DNA of 9,034 nucleotides from Candidatus Avelusimicrobium alvi (GTDB lineage Bacteria; Elusimicrobiota; Elusimicrobia; Elusimicrobiales; Elusimicrobiaceae): assembly GCA_002329395.1 (NCBI GenBank), contig DCTQ01000008.1:1-9034 (forward strand), in the 5' to 3' direction. Under the pieces are notes generated by a model. It saw only the letters and a program-made list of their open reading frames with translations, did not search any database and had not been told where the DNA came from. Within the stretch, counting starts at the first letter, position 1; every line of letters starts with the position of its first letter. The position numbers and the translations under genes were made by a program. Below are positions 1 to 5,878 of this stretch, one piece after another.

Positions 1-8
1 TTGACTCG

Positions 9-20
9 TTTTTTTTTTTT
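9..20. repeat. Run of 12 thymines at the window edge
   Basis: Twelve consecutive T residues on the + strand. It may be the tail of a Rho-independent terminator whose hairpin lies left of the window, since the pilin unit starts just downstream. It could also be an AT-rich element upstream of the pilin promoter. The GC-rich stem that would settle this is not visible, so only the run itself is certain. Confidence 0.5.
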
Positions 21-26
21 GATAAA

Positions 27-56
27 TTGCCTGTAAGGCCCGGGAAAGGTTATATA
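27..56 (+). promoter_or_regulatory. Possible sigma-70-type promoter of the pilin gene
   Basis: TTGCCT (27-32) lies 18 bp upstream of TATATA (51-56), matching the -35 and -10 consensus at 4/6 and 5/6. Transcription would start near 63, leaving a leader of about 50 nt before the ATG at 112. The left arm of the inverted repeat (37-49) would fall in the spacer between the two hexamers and the right arm just after the start, an arrangement compatible with an operator. An alternative -10, TATAAA at 53-58, would need a 20-bp spacer. The call rests on motif inspection only. Confidence 0.4.
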
Positions 57-86
57 AAAAACTCCTACAGTATCCTTTCCCGGGCC
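37..86. repeat. Perfect 13-bp inverted repeat upstream of the pilin gene
   Basis: GGCCCGGGAAAGG (37-49) is the exact reverse complement of CCTTTCCCGGGCC (74-86), separated by an AT-rich 24-nt spacer. No T-tract follows on either strand, so it does not look like an ordinary intrinsic terminator. It could be a 5' UTR hairpin that protects or regulates the pilin mRNA if transcription starts upstream of 37. It could instead be a two-half-site operator around the -10 region. The right arm can also pair with the Shine-Dalgarno: TCCTTT (73-78) is complementary to AAAGGA (96-101). Confidence 0.75.
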
Positions 87-111
87 GCAACAAAAAAAGG
101 AGATAAAGCTT

Positions 112-663
112 ATGACTAATAGAAAGGGTTTCACCCTGATTGAGTTGCTGGTGGTTGTGTTAATCATCGGCATTTTGGCCGCGATGGCCATGCCCGCTTA
201 CTTTAAAGCGGTGGAACGCGCCCGTGTCGCGGAAGCAGATACGATGGTGGGCACCGTGGTAAACGCCCAGCAGAGATATAAAATGAAAACGGGTAAATTT
301 ACCGAAAACTGGAAAGCCTTGGATGTTGCCCCCGCCAATGCGGAAACCGGAGCCATCTATTGCACCAAAGGTGCGAATACGGCGGACCAAAAGGCATGCC
401 CGGATACCTCCAATGGGTTTGAAATTAAATTGGTGGGTACTTCGGCCGCCAATCCAAACAATTCCGGTGTAATTGCCAAACGCGTGGGAACGGGTCAGTA
501 TACTTACTCTATTGAAAAGAAATATGATGCTACCACCCCCGCTATTTGCAATCCTGTCACCAAGGGCAAGGGCGAGAATGATAACACTGAACTGTGTATG
601 GATTATCACGGCGTAGATGATAAAGATGATTTGCCGACTGTTGACACTCCGGCTGCTTCTTGA
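112..663 (+). CDS. Type IV pilin-like protein (prepilin with class III leader)
   Basis: This is the precursor of a type IV pilus or type II secretion pseudopilus subunit, processed by prepilin peptidase (PilD) at the inner membrane. The leader is only six residues, MTNRKG, followed by FTLIELLVV. The G6/F7 junction is the expected cleavage and methylation site. E11 is the conserved Glu5 of the mature protein. The hydrophobic helix runs to about residue 28 and continues as an amphipathic helix to about 62. The mature protein would be 177 residues, normal for a major pilin. The globular part has four cysteines (84, 95, 146, 162), possibly two disulfides. C146 and C162 bracket a D-region-like loop. 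The acidic tail is low-complexity. AGGAGA at 98-103 lies 8 nt before the ATG and fixes the start. A terminator follows, so it is probably monocistronic. The gene looks more AT-rich than its neighbours. Major pilin versus minor pilin or pseudopilin cannot be decided here. Confidence 0.93.
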   Translation: MTNRKGFTLIELLVVVLIIGILAAMAMPAYFKAVERARVAEADTMVGTVVNAQQRYKMKTGKFTENWKALDVAPANAETGAIYCTKGANTADQKACPDTSNGFEIKLVGTSAANPNNSGVIAKRVGTGQYTYSIEKKYDATTPAICNPVTKGKGENDNTELCMDYHGVDDKDDLPTVDTPAAS

Positions 664-690
664 TTACTAGGCTGTTTGTTCTATCTTTAC

Positions 691-727
691 CCGCCCCCCT
701 GCTGTTTTGGGGGGCGGTTTTTTGTTT
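691..727 (+). terminator. Rho-independent terminator of the pilin gene
   Basis: A perfect 9-bp stem, CCGCCCCCC (691-699) with GGGGGGCGG (709-717), encloses a 9-nt loop and is followed by six T, a G and three more T (718-727). It starts 27 nt after the pilin stop codon. It separates the pilin transcript from the peptide-transport operon. Confidence 0.95.
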
Positions 728-747
728 AGGGGGGAACGCCGCTAAAT

Positions 748-756
748 TGCTATAAT
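748..756 (+). promoter_or_regulatory. Extended -10 promoter of the dpp operon
   Basis: TGCTATAAT (748-756) is a perfect extended -10 element (TGn followed by TATAAT). No good -35 box sits 16-18 bp upstream; that stretch is G-rich and adjoins the terminator, which agrees with an extended -10 promoter. Counting seven bases from the last T of the hexamer puts +1 at or next to 763, the A of the dppD ATG. This predicts a leaderless or nearly leaderless transcript. Confidence 0.7.
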
Positions 757-762
757 TTAATA

Positions 763-1740
763 ATGACACAGTCCGCCGAACCCATTTTGCAAGTGCGCGA
801 TTTAAAAATTGACTTTTCCGCAGACCAAGGCATTCTCCCCGTGCTTCGCGGGCTGTCCTACTCCTTACCTAAAGGCCGTGTGCTGGGCGTGGTGGGCGAA
901 TCCGGCAGCGGCAAAACCGTCCACGCGCTGTCCATTTTACGCCTGCTTCCGCCGGCGGCGCGCATCAGCGGCGGGGAAATCCTCTACAAAGGCAAAAACC
1001 TGGCTTCCATGGGCGAAGAAGAACTCCGCTCCGTGCGCGGCGATAAAATTTCCATGATTTTTCAGGACCCGTCCGCCAGTTTGAACCCGGTGCTGACCGT
1101 AGGCGAACAGCTGACGGAAACCCTGCTGGCCCACCGCAAGCTCTCCAAGCGGCAGGCGCGCCGGGAAGCGGTGGCTTTGCTGGAAAAAGTGGGTATTTCG
1201 GAAGCGGAAAAACGCTTGGACGAGTATCCGTTCCAATTTTCGGGCGGGATGTGCCAGCGCGTGATGATTGCGATGGCGCTTGCGCTGTCGCCCGACGTGC
1301 TGATTGCGGACGAACCCACCACCGCACTGGACGTAACCATCCAGGCCCAGATTCTGGCCCTTATCAAACAATTACAGCGGCAAAGCGGTATGTCCGCCGT
1401 GTTTATTACGCACAATTTGGCCGTCGTGTCCGGCATTGCCGACGACGTGCTGGTGCTTTACGCCGGGCTGTGTATGGAGCTGGCTCCCGCGGCGCAGTTA
1501 TTTGAAAACCCGCTCCATCCCTACACGCAGGGCCTGCTTTCTTCGCTGGCGTCCGTGCATAAAAAAGAGGACGTCCTGCCCGTGATTACCGGCCACCCGC
1601 CCGTGCCGGGGCAGATTTTAACGGGCTGTCCGTTTGCGCCGCGCTGTCCGCACGCGTTTGACAAATGCCGCCAGGAATGTCCGCCGCTTTTTGAAGAAGC
1701 CGGCCGCCAAACCCGCTGCTGGCTTAGGGAGGGGAAATGA
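763..1740 (+). CDS. dppD: Peptide ABC transporter ATP-binding protein (DppD/OppD family)
   Basis: This is a cytoplasmic ATPase subunit of a dipeptide/oligopeptide (nickel/peptide family) ABC importer. It would pair with DppF and drive the DppB-DppC permease. Visible motifs are Walker A GESGSGKT (45-52), Q-loop Q101, ABC signature FSGGMCQRV (159-167), Walker B VLIADEP (179-185) with E184 as catalytic base, and H-loop H217. The C-terminal oligopeptide-transporter extension carries C289, C295, C302 and C319, the pattern linked to a 4Fe-4S cluster in a bacterial DppD; C306 is extra. The signature has Cys where Arg is usual (SGGMRQR). At 325 residues the length is typical. The ATG has no Shine-Dalgarno within 20 nt and follows the extended -10 box directly. 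No later in-frame start gives an intact domain. The stop overlaps the dppF start (ATGA). Dpp, Opp and nickel importers cannot be separated from the ATPase alone; the peptidase neighbour favours peptides. Confidence 0.93.
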   Translation: MTQSAEPILQVRDLKIDFSADQGILPVLRGLSYSLPKGRVLGVVGESGSGKTVHALSILRLLPPAARISGGEILYKGKNLASMGEEELRSVRGDKISMIFQDPSASLNPVLTVGEQLTETLLAHRKLSKRQARREAVALLEKVGISEAEKRLDEYPFQFSGGMCQRVMIAMALALSPDVLIADEPTTALDVTIQAQILALIKQLQRQSGMSAVFITHNLAVVSGIADDVLVLYAGLCMELAPAAQLFENPLHPYTQGLLSSLASVHKKEDVLPVITGHPPVPGQILTGCPFAPRCPHAFDKCRQECPPLFEEAGRQTRCWLREGK

Positions 1741-2729
1741 CGGCTCCCGTAGAAATCAAACATCTTTTTAAAACCTATACGCGCCGCCGCTGGTTCGGTA
1801 AAAACGCGGAAAAAGCCGTGTTAAAAGACGTCAGCCTGACGCTGGCGGAAGACCATGTGCTCGGCCTGGTGGGTGAATCGGGCTGCGGCAAAAGCACGCT
1901 GTGCAAGGTGCTTCTGGGGATTGAAAAAGCCACTTCCGGCCTGGTAAAGGCGGACGGGAAAGATATTGCTTTCCTTTCCAAAAGCGGGTTTAAAAAACTC
2001 CGCCGCGTGATGCAGGTAGTGTATCAGGACCCGTATTCCAGCCTGGACCCGCGCATGAACGTGCGCCAGCTGTTAAGCGAGCCGCTGGATATCCACGGGC
2101 TTGAAAAAGACCCCGCCGCGCGCAAAGCGTTTTTGGCGGAACTGCTGGCGTCCGTCGGCCTGAGCGAAACGCAGCTGGAGCGTTACCCGCACGAATTTTC
2201 CGGCGGCCAGCGCCAGCGCATCTGTATTGCGCGCGCCCTGGCTTTGGACCCTAAAATTTTAGTGGCGGACGAGCCGGTGTCCGCGCTGGACGTATCGGTG
2301 CAGGCGCAGATTTTAAATTTGCTGAAAGAAATTAAAAAGGCCCGCCGACTCTCTATGCTGTTTGTTACGCACGATTTTGCCGTCGCGCGTTTTCTGTGCG
2401 ACGATATCGCCGTGATGTATCAGGGCCGCATCGTGGAGCGCGCCCCGGCGGAAGACCTTTTCACCAATCCCCAGCACCCGTATACGGAAGCGCTGCTGGC
2501 GGCCGTTCCGTCGGCGGACGCATCCCGCCGGGCGGACGGAAACGGCGCGGAGGAAGCCTCCGAACACCCGGACCGCGCCGGCTGGCCGTGCCCGTTTGCG
2601 CCGCGCTGCCGTTACGCGCAGGCCGTCTGCGCCAAGACCCCTTTTGAACTCAAAGAAGTATTCCCGCGCCACGCCTGCGCGTGCTGCGTGATGCCGTTTA
2701 AAACGGCAAAAAGCAAATCAGCCGTATAG
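1737..2729 (+). CDS. dppF: Peptide ABC transporter ATP-binding protein (DppF/OppF family)
   Basis: This is the second ATPase of the importer, expected to form a heterodimer with DppD on the cytoplasmic face of DppB-DppC. Motifs are Walker A GESGCGKST (46-54), Q-loop Q97 in YQDPYSSLDPR (96-106), signature FSGGQRQR (154-161), Walker B ILVADEP (174-180) with E179, and H-loop H212. The oligo_HPY tail includes NPQHPYTEALL (244-254). The linker after it (about 258-282) is charged and lacks the usual GEIPSP-type segment. A cysteine cluster then follows: C285, C291 and C298, with C314, C316 and C317 near the end; this could hold an Fe-S cluster as in DppD. At 330 residues it is normal length. The start overlaps the dppD stop by 4 nt, and a GGGAGG element (1727-1732) lies just upstream, so the two are probably translationally coupled. 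Confidence 0.93.
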   Translation: MTAPVEIKHLFKTYTRRRWFGKNAEKAVLKDVSLTLAEDHVLGLVGESGCGKSTLCKVLLGIEKATSGLVKADGKDIAFLSKSGFKKLRRVMQVVYQDPYSSLDPRMNVRQLLSEPLDIHGLEKDPAARKAFLAELLASVGLSETQLERYPHEFSGGQRQRICIARALALDPKILVADEPVSALDVSVQAQILNLLKEIKKARRLSMLFVTHDFAVARFLCDDIAVMYQGRIVERAPAEDLFTNPQHPYTEALLAAVPSADASRRADGNGAEEASEHPDRAGWPCPFAPRCRYAQAVCAKTPFELKEVFPRHACACCVMPFKTAKSKSAV

Positions 2730-2733
2730 GAGA
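2728..2733 (+). promoter_or_regulatory. Ribosome binding site of the M20 peptidase, overlapping the dppF stop
   Basis: AGGAGA (2728-2733) shares two bases with the TAG stop of dppF and lies 5 nt before the ATG at 2739. Ribosomes finishing dppF sit on this site, so the peptidase is likely made in step with the ATPases. Confidence 0.8.
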
Positions 2734-2738
2734 CGCAT

Positions 2739-3884
2739 ATGAAAATAAACGAAAAACGCCTCACGGACACCTTTTTGGAATTGGTTAAAATAGACAGCGA
2801 GTCTTTTAACGAAAAAAACATTCAGGAAGTTTTAGCTTCTAAATTAACAGCCCTCGGCTGTACTGTCTATGTGGATAACGCCGGGAAAAAATACAATACA
2901 AACGCTAAAGGAAACGTCATCGGTTTTCTGACCGGAACCGTTAAAAGCAAACCCATCGTGCTCAGCTCCCATATGGATACGGTAACCCCCGGCAAAAGCG
3001 TCAAACCCGTGGTGAAAAAGGACCGTATTACCTCGGACGGCACCACCATCCTGGGCGCGGACGACAAGGCCGGCCTGGCGATTATTTTAGAAGTCCTGCA
3101 AACCTTAAAAGAGCAAAAACCGCCCCACCCGCCCGTGGAAGCCGTGTTTACGCTGACGGAAGAAAACGGCATGCAGGGCGCGAAAAATTTGGATTATAAA
3201 AAAATAAAAGGCCGCGAAGGGCTGATTTTGGATAATGAAGAAGTGTCCGACCTGCTGGTGCAGGGCCCGGCGGTCAACACCATTGAGGTGTGGATTAAGG
3301 GCCTGGCGGCGCACGCGGGCGTAGTGCCGGAAAAAGGCATTTCCGCGCTGGAAGTGGCGGCGTATGCGCTTTCTTTTATGAAGCTGGGCCGCATTGATAA
3401 AGAAACCGTAGCCAACTTCGGCGTTATTCAGGGCGGCAAAGCCACGAATATCGTGATGGACCAACTCTATTTAAAAGGCGAGGCCCGCAGTCTTAAAAAC
3501 GAAAAACTGGCCCGGCAGACCGCCCATATGAAAGCCTGTTTTGAAAAAGCCGTCAAACATTTTACCAAGAAGATTGACGGCAAAGTCCGCAAGCCGGAAG
3601 TGAAATTCGTTTCCGTCCAGCGTTACCCGGCGGTGAACGTACCCAAAAATCACCCTATGGTAAAATCCGTGGTGGCGGCCGCCAAAGAGCAGGGCCTTGT
3701 CGTTCGCCCGGTGGCCTCCGGCGGCGGGTGCGACGCCAACGTGCTGAGCGGTTTTGGGTTTACGCTGCCCAATCTGGGCGTGGGCTGCCGCGGCTGTCAT
3801 ACGCTTGGCGAAAGCCTGGACTTGAAAGAGTTTTTTGCGGCGTGCAATATCACGCTTTCCGCGGTGCTGGCGTACCGCAAATAA
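2739..3884 (+). CDS. M20-family metallopeptidase, PepT-like (probable tripeptide/dipeptide aminopeptidase)
   Basis: This is a cytoplasmic di-zinc exopeptidase predicted to release amino acids from short peptides. M20 family residues are all visible. SSHMDTV gives H78 (metal) and D80. GADDKAG gives D108 (bridging metal ligand). TEENG gives E141 (general base) and E142 (metal). LDNEE gives D165 (metal), and GCRGCHTLGE gives H354 (metal). The lid/dimerisation domain, about 180-285, contains AAHAG with H192. At 381 residues it matches PepT-like enzymes (the YqjE type) rather than the longer PepD/PepV dipeptidases. There is no signal peptide, so it acts after import. It lies between the ATPase and permease genes of the transporter, 9 nt after dppF and 28 nt before dppB, on one apparent transcript. 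Other M20 substrates (acetylated amino acids, succinyl-diaminopimelate) are less likely given GADDKAG, TEENG and this neighbourhood. Exact peptide length preference is unknown. Confidence 0.88.
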   Translation: MKINEKRLTDTFLELVKIDSESFNEKNIQEVLASKLTALGCTVYVDNAGKKYNTNAKGNVIGFLTGTVKSKPIVLSSHMDTVTPGKSVKPVVKKDRITSDGTTILGADDKAGLAIILEVLQTLKEQKPPHPPVEAVFTLTEENGMQGAKNLDYKKIKGREGLILDNEEVSDLLVQGPAVNTIEVWIKGLAAHAGVVPEKGISALEVAAYALSFMKLGRIDKETVANFGVIQGGKATNIVMDQLYLKGEARSLKNEKLARQTAHMKACFEKAVKHFTKKIDGKVRKPEVKFVSVQRYPAVNVPKNHPMVKSVVAAAKEQGLVVRPVASGGGCDANVLSGFGFTLPNLGVGCRGCHTLGESLDLKEFFAACNITLSAVLAYRK

Positions 3885-3894
3885 GCAAATAAAA

Positions 3895-3900
3895 AGAGGA
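3895..3900 (+). promoter_or_regulatory. Ribosome binding site that supports the dppB start at 3913
   Basis: AGAGGA (3895-3900) is the only good purine-rich site between the peptidase stop (3882-3884) and the ATG at 3913. Its 12-nt spacing is longer than usual. It favours the ATG at 3913 over the in-frame ATG at 3835, which would bury about 50 nt in the peptidase gene and add a non-hydrophobic arginine-rich extension. Confidence 0.6.
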
Positions 3901-3912
3901 AAAACGGCGGGT

Positions 3913-4938
3913 ATGGTAAATTATATTGTAAGAAGGCTTTTGTTACTGCCCCTGGTGGTGCTGGGGGTAACGTTCCTGCTGTTTTTCCTCACCCAGCGGT
4001 TAAGCCCGGAGATGCGCGCTTCTTTGTACGTAAAAGACCCGCGCCAAATGGGCTCGCTGGAGGAAGTCATCCGCCAGTACGGTCTGCGGGATAATGTATT
4101 TAAACAATACGGCCGCTGGCTTTCCAATGTGGCCAAAGGCGATTTGGGCTACAGCCCCAGCGCGAATATGCCCGTCTCCCAGGCTATTAAAGAATATCTG
4201 CCCGCCACCATCCAGCTGGCGTTTATCACGATTCTGTTTGTAGTGCTTTTTGGCGTGTGGTTCGGGTGCGCTTCGGCCGTACATAAGGATAAATGGCAGG
4301 ACGTGCTGGCGAGGCTGGTGTCCGTGGGCGGGTTTTCCCTGCCGATATTTGTGCTGGGGCTGCTGCTGTTAATGGTTTTTTATGGCCGGCTGGGCTGGTT
4401 TCCGCCGGGGGGATATTCCGTGCAGACGGATATTATTATCCACGGCGGCGCGTTTAAAACCTATACCGGTTTTTTATTGTTGGATTCCTTGTTAAACGGT
4501 AACCTGCGCGTGTTTTGGGACGTATTATCCCATTTGGTGCTCCCGGCGGTAACGCTGTGCATCGGCTCGTTTGCGCTGATGGTGCGCGTGATGCGCTCCA
4601 GCATGCTGGAAGAATTAAATAAAGATTATGTCCGCACCGCGCGCGCCAAAGGGCTTTCCGACTGGCAGGTGGTGTACAAGCACGCGGGCAAAAACGCCGT
4701 CATCCCCGTCATTACGCTGGCCAGCATCCAGTTTATCCGCCTGCTGGGCGGCACCGTGATTGTGGAAACCATTTTTGATTACCCGGGCATCGGCCGCTTC
4801 GGCGTGATTGCGGCCCAGCAGTTGGATATTGCGGGCATATTGGGGTTTTCGCTGATGGTGGCGGTGCTGTTTGTGCTGGGGAATTTGCTGTCTGACATCT
4901 TATATACCGCGGTGGATCCGCGCATACGGCTGGAATAA
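3913..4938 (+). CDS. dppB: Peptide ABC transporter permease (DppB/OppB family)
   Basis: This is an inner-membrane permease that forms the translocation path with DppC. From the ATG at 3913 the protein is 341 residues, very close to typical DppB. It opens MVNYIVRRLLLL, a typical amino end for this family. Hydrophobic segments lie near residues 9-26, 98-120, 135-157, 205-226, 262-283 and 308-333, giving the expected six. A large external domain falls between the first two, with the family-typical DLGYS at 77-81. The cytoplasmic EAA coupling loop is at about 239-261 (DYVRTARAKGLSDWQVV, then HAGKN), which contacts the ATPases. The downstream segment ETIFDYPGIGRFG (285-297) is the OppB/DppB hallmark. 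An external loop at about 165-200 is moderately long. An in-frame upstream ATG at 3835 would add 26 residues and overlap the peptidase; I reject it. The gene ends 2 nt before dppC. Confidence 0.93.
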   Translation: MVNYIVRRLLLLPLVVLGVTFLLFFLTQRLSPEMRASLYVKDPRQMGSLEEVIRQYGLRDNVFKQYGRWLSNVAKGDLGYSPSANMPVSQAIKEYLPATIQLAFITILFVVLFGVWFGCASAVHKDKWQDVLARLVSVGGFSLPIFVLGLLLLMVFYGRLGWFPPGGYSVQTDIIIHGGAFKTYTGFLLLDSLLNGNLRVFWDVLSHLVLPAVTLCIGSFALMVRVMRSSMLEELNKDYVRTARAKGLSDWQVVYKHAGKNAVIPVITLASIQFIRLLGGTVIVETIFDYPGIGRFGVIAAQQLDIAGILGFSLMVAVLFVLGNLLSDILYTAVDPRIRLE

Positions 4939-4940
4939 TT

Positions 4941-5816
4941 ATGCTAAACGGACGCATTTTTAAACGTATTTATACCAACAAAACCTCTTTGGCGGGGCTG
5001 GTGATTATCGCCTTTTTCTTTTTAATCGCGCTCCTCGCCCCCGTGCTGGCCCCGGTGCAGAACGCCAATAATCCCTACCAGCTGCCGCAGAAGAGCTACC
5101 AGATTACGCCCCGGCCGCCGTCCGCCGAGAGCTGGTTCGGCACCACCGAACAGCAGTACGATTTGTATTACGGCGTGGTGTGGGGGACGCGGCTGGCGTT
5201 TAAAATCGGGCTGACGGTTACGTTTTTTGCCTTTTTAATCGGGCTGTTTGTGGGCGGAACTGCGGCGTATTTCGGCGGTAAGGTGGACGAAACGCTCATG
5301 CGCCTGACGGATATAGTGTTTGCCGTGCCGTCTTTGGTGCTGGCGATGGTGATTGCGGCCATGCTGGGGCCCGACATAAAAAATATGATGATTGCCCTTA
5401 CCGCCGTGGCCTGGCCTTCGTACGCCAGGCTGGTGCGCGGGGATATTTTATCCGTCAAACAGCGCGATTATGTTACCGCCGCCCGCACGCTGGGCGCGCG
5501 CGGCCCGCGCGTGCTTTTGCGGCATATTTTGCCTAACTCCATTTATCCGTCCGTCGTGGTGGCCAGCTTGGATATCGGCTACGTGGTGCTGACCGCGGCC
5601 TCTCTCTCGTTCTTGGGGCTGGGCGCGCAGCCCGGCACGGCGGACTGGGGTCAGCTGATTGCCATGGCGCGCAACTGGGTGCTGGGCACTCCCGGCCATC
5701 CGTTTGCCTATTGGTACACGGTCGTGGCGCCGGGCGGAGCCATTTTTCTGTTTGTGCTGGGCTGGAATTTGCTGGGGGACGCGTTTCGGGATATTTTGGA
5801 CCCCAGACAGGCTTAA
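4941..5816 (+). CDS. dppC: Peptide ABC transporter permease (DppC/OppC family)
   Basis: This is the partner permease to DppB, completing the membrane part of the importer. It is 291 residues, slightly below the usual 300. The short cytoplasmic amino end (about 1-14) is followed by a first membrane segment at 15-38. The external stretch leads into FGTTEQQYDLYYGVVWGTR (66-84), which corresponds to the family's GTDxxGRDxxSRxxxG region but is altered. Further membrane segments lie near 87-110, 123-145, 149-165, 203-226 and 258-281. The EAA loop is at about 177-199 (DYVTAARTLGARGPRVLLRH, then ILPN). SFLGLGAQPGTADWG (223-237) and the terminal GDAFRDILDPR are characteristic. It starts 2 nt after dppB with no clear Shine-Dalgarno, suggesting translation by coupling. 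No binding-protein gene follows. Confidence 0.93.
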   Translation: MLNGRIFKRIYTNKTSLAGLVIIAFFFLIALLAPVLAPVQNANNPYQLPQKSYQITPRPPSAESWFGTTEQQYDLYYGVVWGTRLAFKIGLTVTFFAFLIGLFVGGTAAYFGGKVDETLMRLTDIVFAVPSLVLAMVIAAMLGPDIKNMMIALTAVAWPSYARLVRGDILSVKQRDYVTAARTLGARGPRVLLRHILPNSIYPSVVVASLDIGYVVLTAASLSFLGLGAQPGTADWGQLIAMARNWVLGTPGHPFAYWYTVVAPGGAIFLFVLGWNLLGDAFRDILDPRQA

Positions 5817-5824
5817 TTTATACT
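5796..5824 (+). promoter_or_regulatory. Possible promoter of the ligase-nucleotidyltransferase pair
   Basis: TTGGAC (5796-5801) and TATACT (5819-5824) are separated by exactly 17 bp. The -10 is one base off consensus; the -35 keeps only the TTG. The start would be near 5831, about 48 nt before the ligase ATG. The -35 lies inside the end of dppC. Read-through from dpp may also contribute, since no strong terminator intervenes. Confidence 0.45.
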
Positions 5825-5829
5825 AAAAT

Positions 5830-5855
5830 GAAAGAAACAACCGATTCATTCTTTC
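5830..5855 (+). other. Weak AT-rich hairpin between dppC and the ligase
   Basis: GAAAGAA (5830-5836) can pair with TTCTTTC (5849-5855) around a 12-nt loop, and the sequence continues as TTATTCTTCT. A 7-bp stem with two G-C pairs is too weak for a confident terminator. It could be a partial attenuating element or chance. Confidence 0.25.
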
Positions 5856-5867
5856 TTATTCTTCTAT

Positions 5868-5875
5868 AAGAGGTG
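5868..5875 (+). promoter_or_regulatory. Ribosome binding site that decides the ligase start
   Basis: AAGAGGTG (5868-5875) closely resembles the anti-16S consensus and lies 3 nt before the ATG at 5879. An in-frame GTG at 5873 overlaps this element and has no Shine-Dalgarno of its own, so the ATG at 5879 is chosen. Confidence 0.75.
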
Positions 5876-5878
5876 CTT

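Noticed and set aside
1..26. TTGACT (1-6) and GATAAA (21-26) as a pilin promoter
   Set aside because: The spacer is only 14 bp and is a T-run. The spacing is too short for a sigma-70 promoter.
37..86. Inverted repeat as an intrinsic terminator of the gene to the left
   Set aside because: The + strand continues GCAACAAAAAAAGG after the stem with no T-tract, and the - strand also lacks one next to the stem.
160..609. 149-codon - strand open frame opposite the pilin
   Set aside because: It has no Shine-Dalgarno or domain. The + strand gene has a clear leader peptide, ribosome site and terminator.
937..1371. 144-codon open frame on the - strand inside dppD, plus similar long antisense frames
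   Set aside because: The sense frame carries a complete ABC ATPase. The antisense frames have no recognisable domain or ribosome site and are expected in GC-rich codons.
3835..3912. Upstream in-frame ATG that would extend dppB by 26 residues
   Set aside because: It overlaps the end of the peptidase gene, has no ribosome site, and would place a basic extension before a normal DppB amino end that starts MVNYIVRR.
5873..5878. GTG at 5873 as start of the acyl-CoA synthetase
   Set aside because: It is part of the Shine-Dalgarno that serves the ATG at 5879 and has no site of its own.
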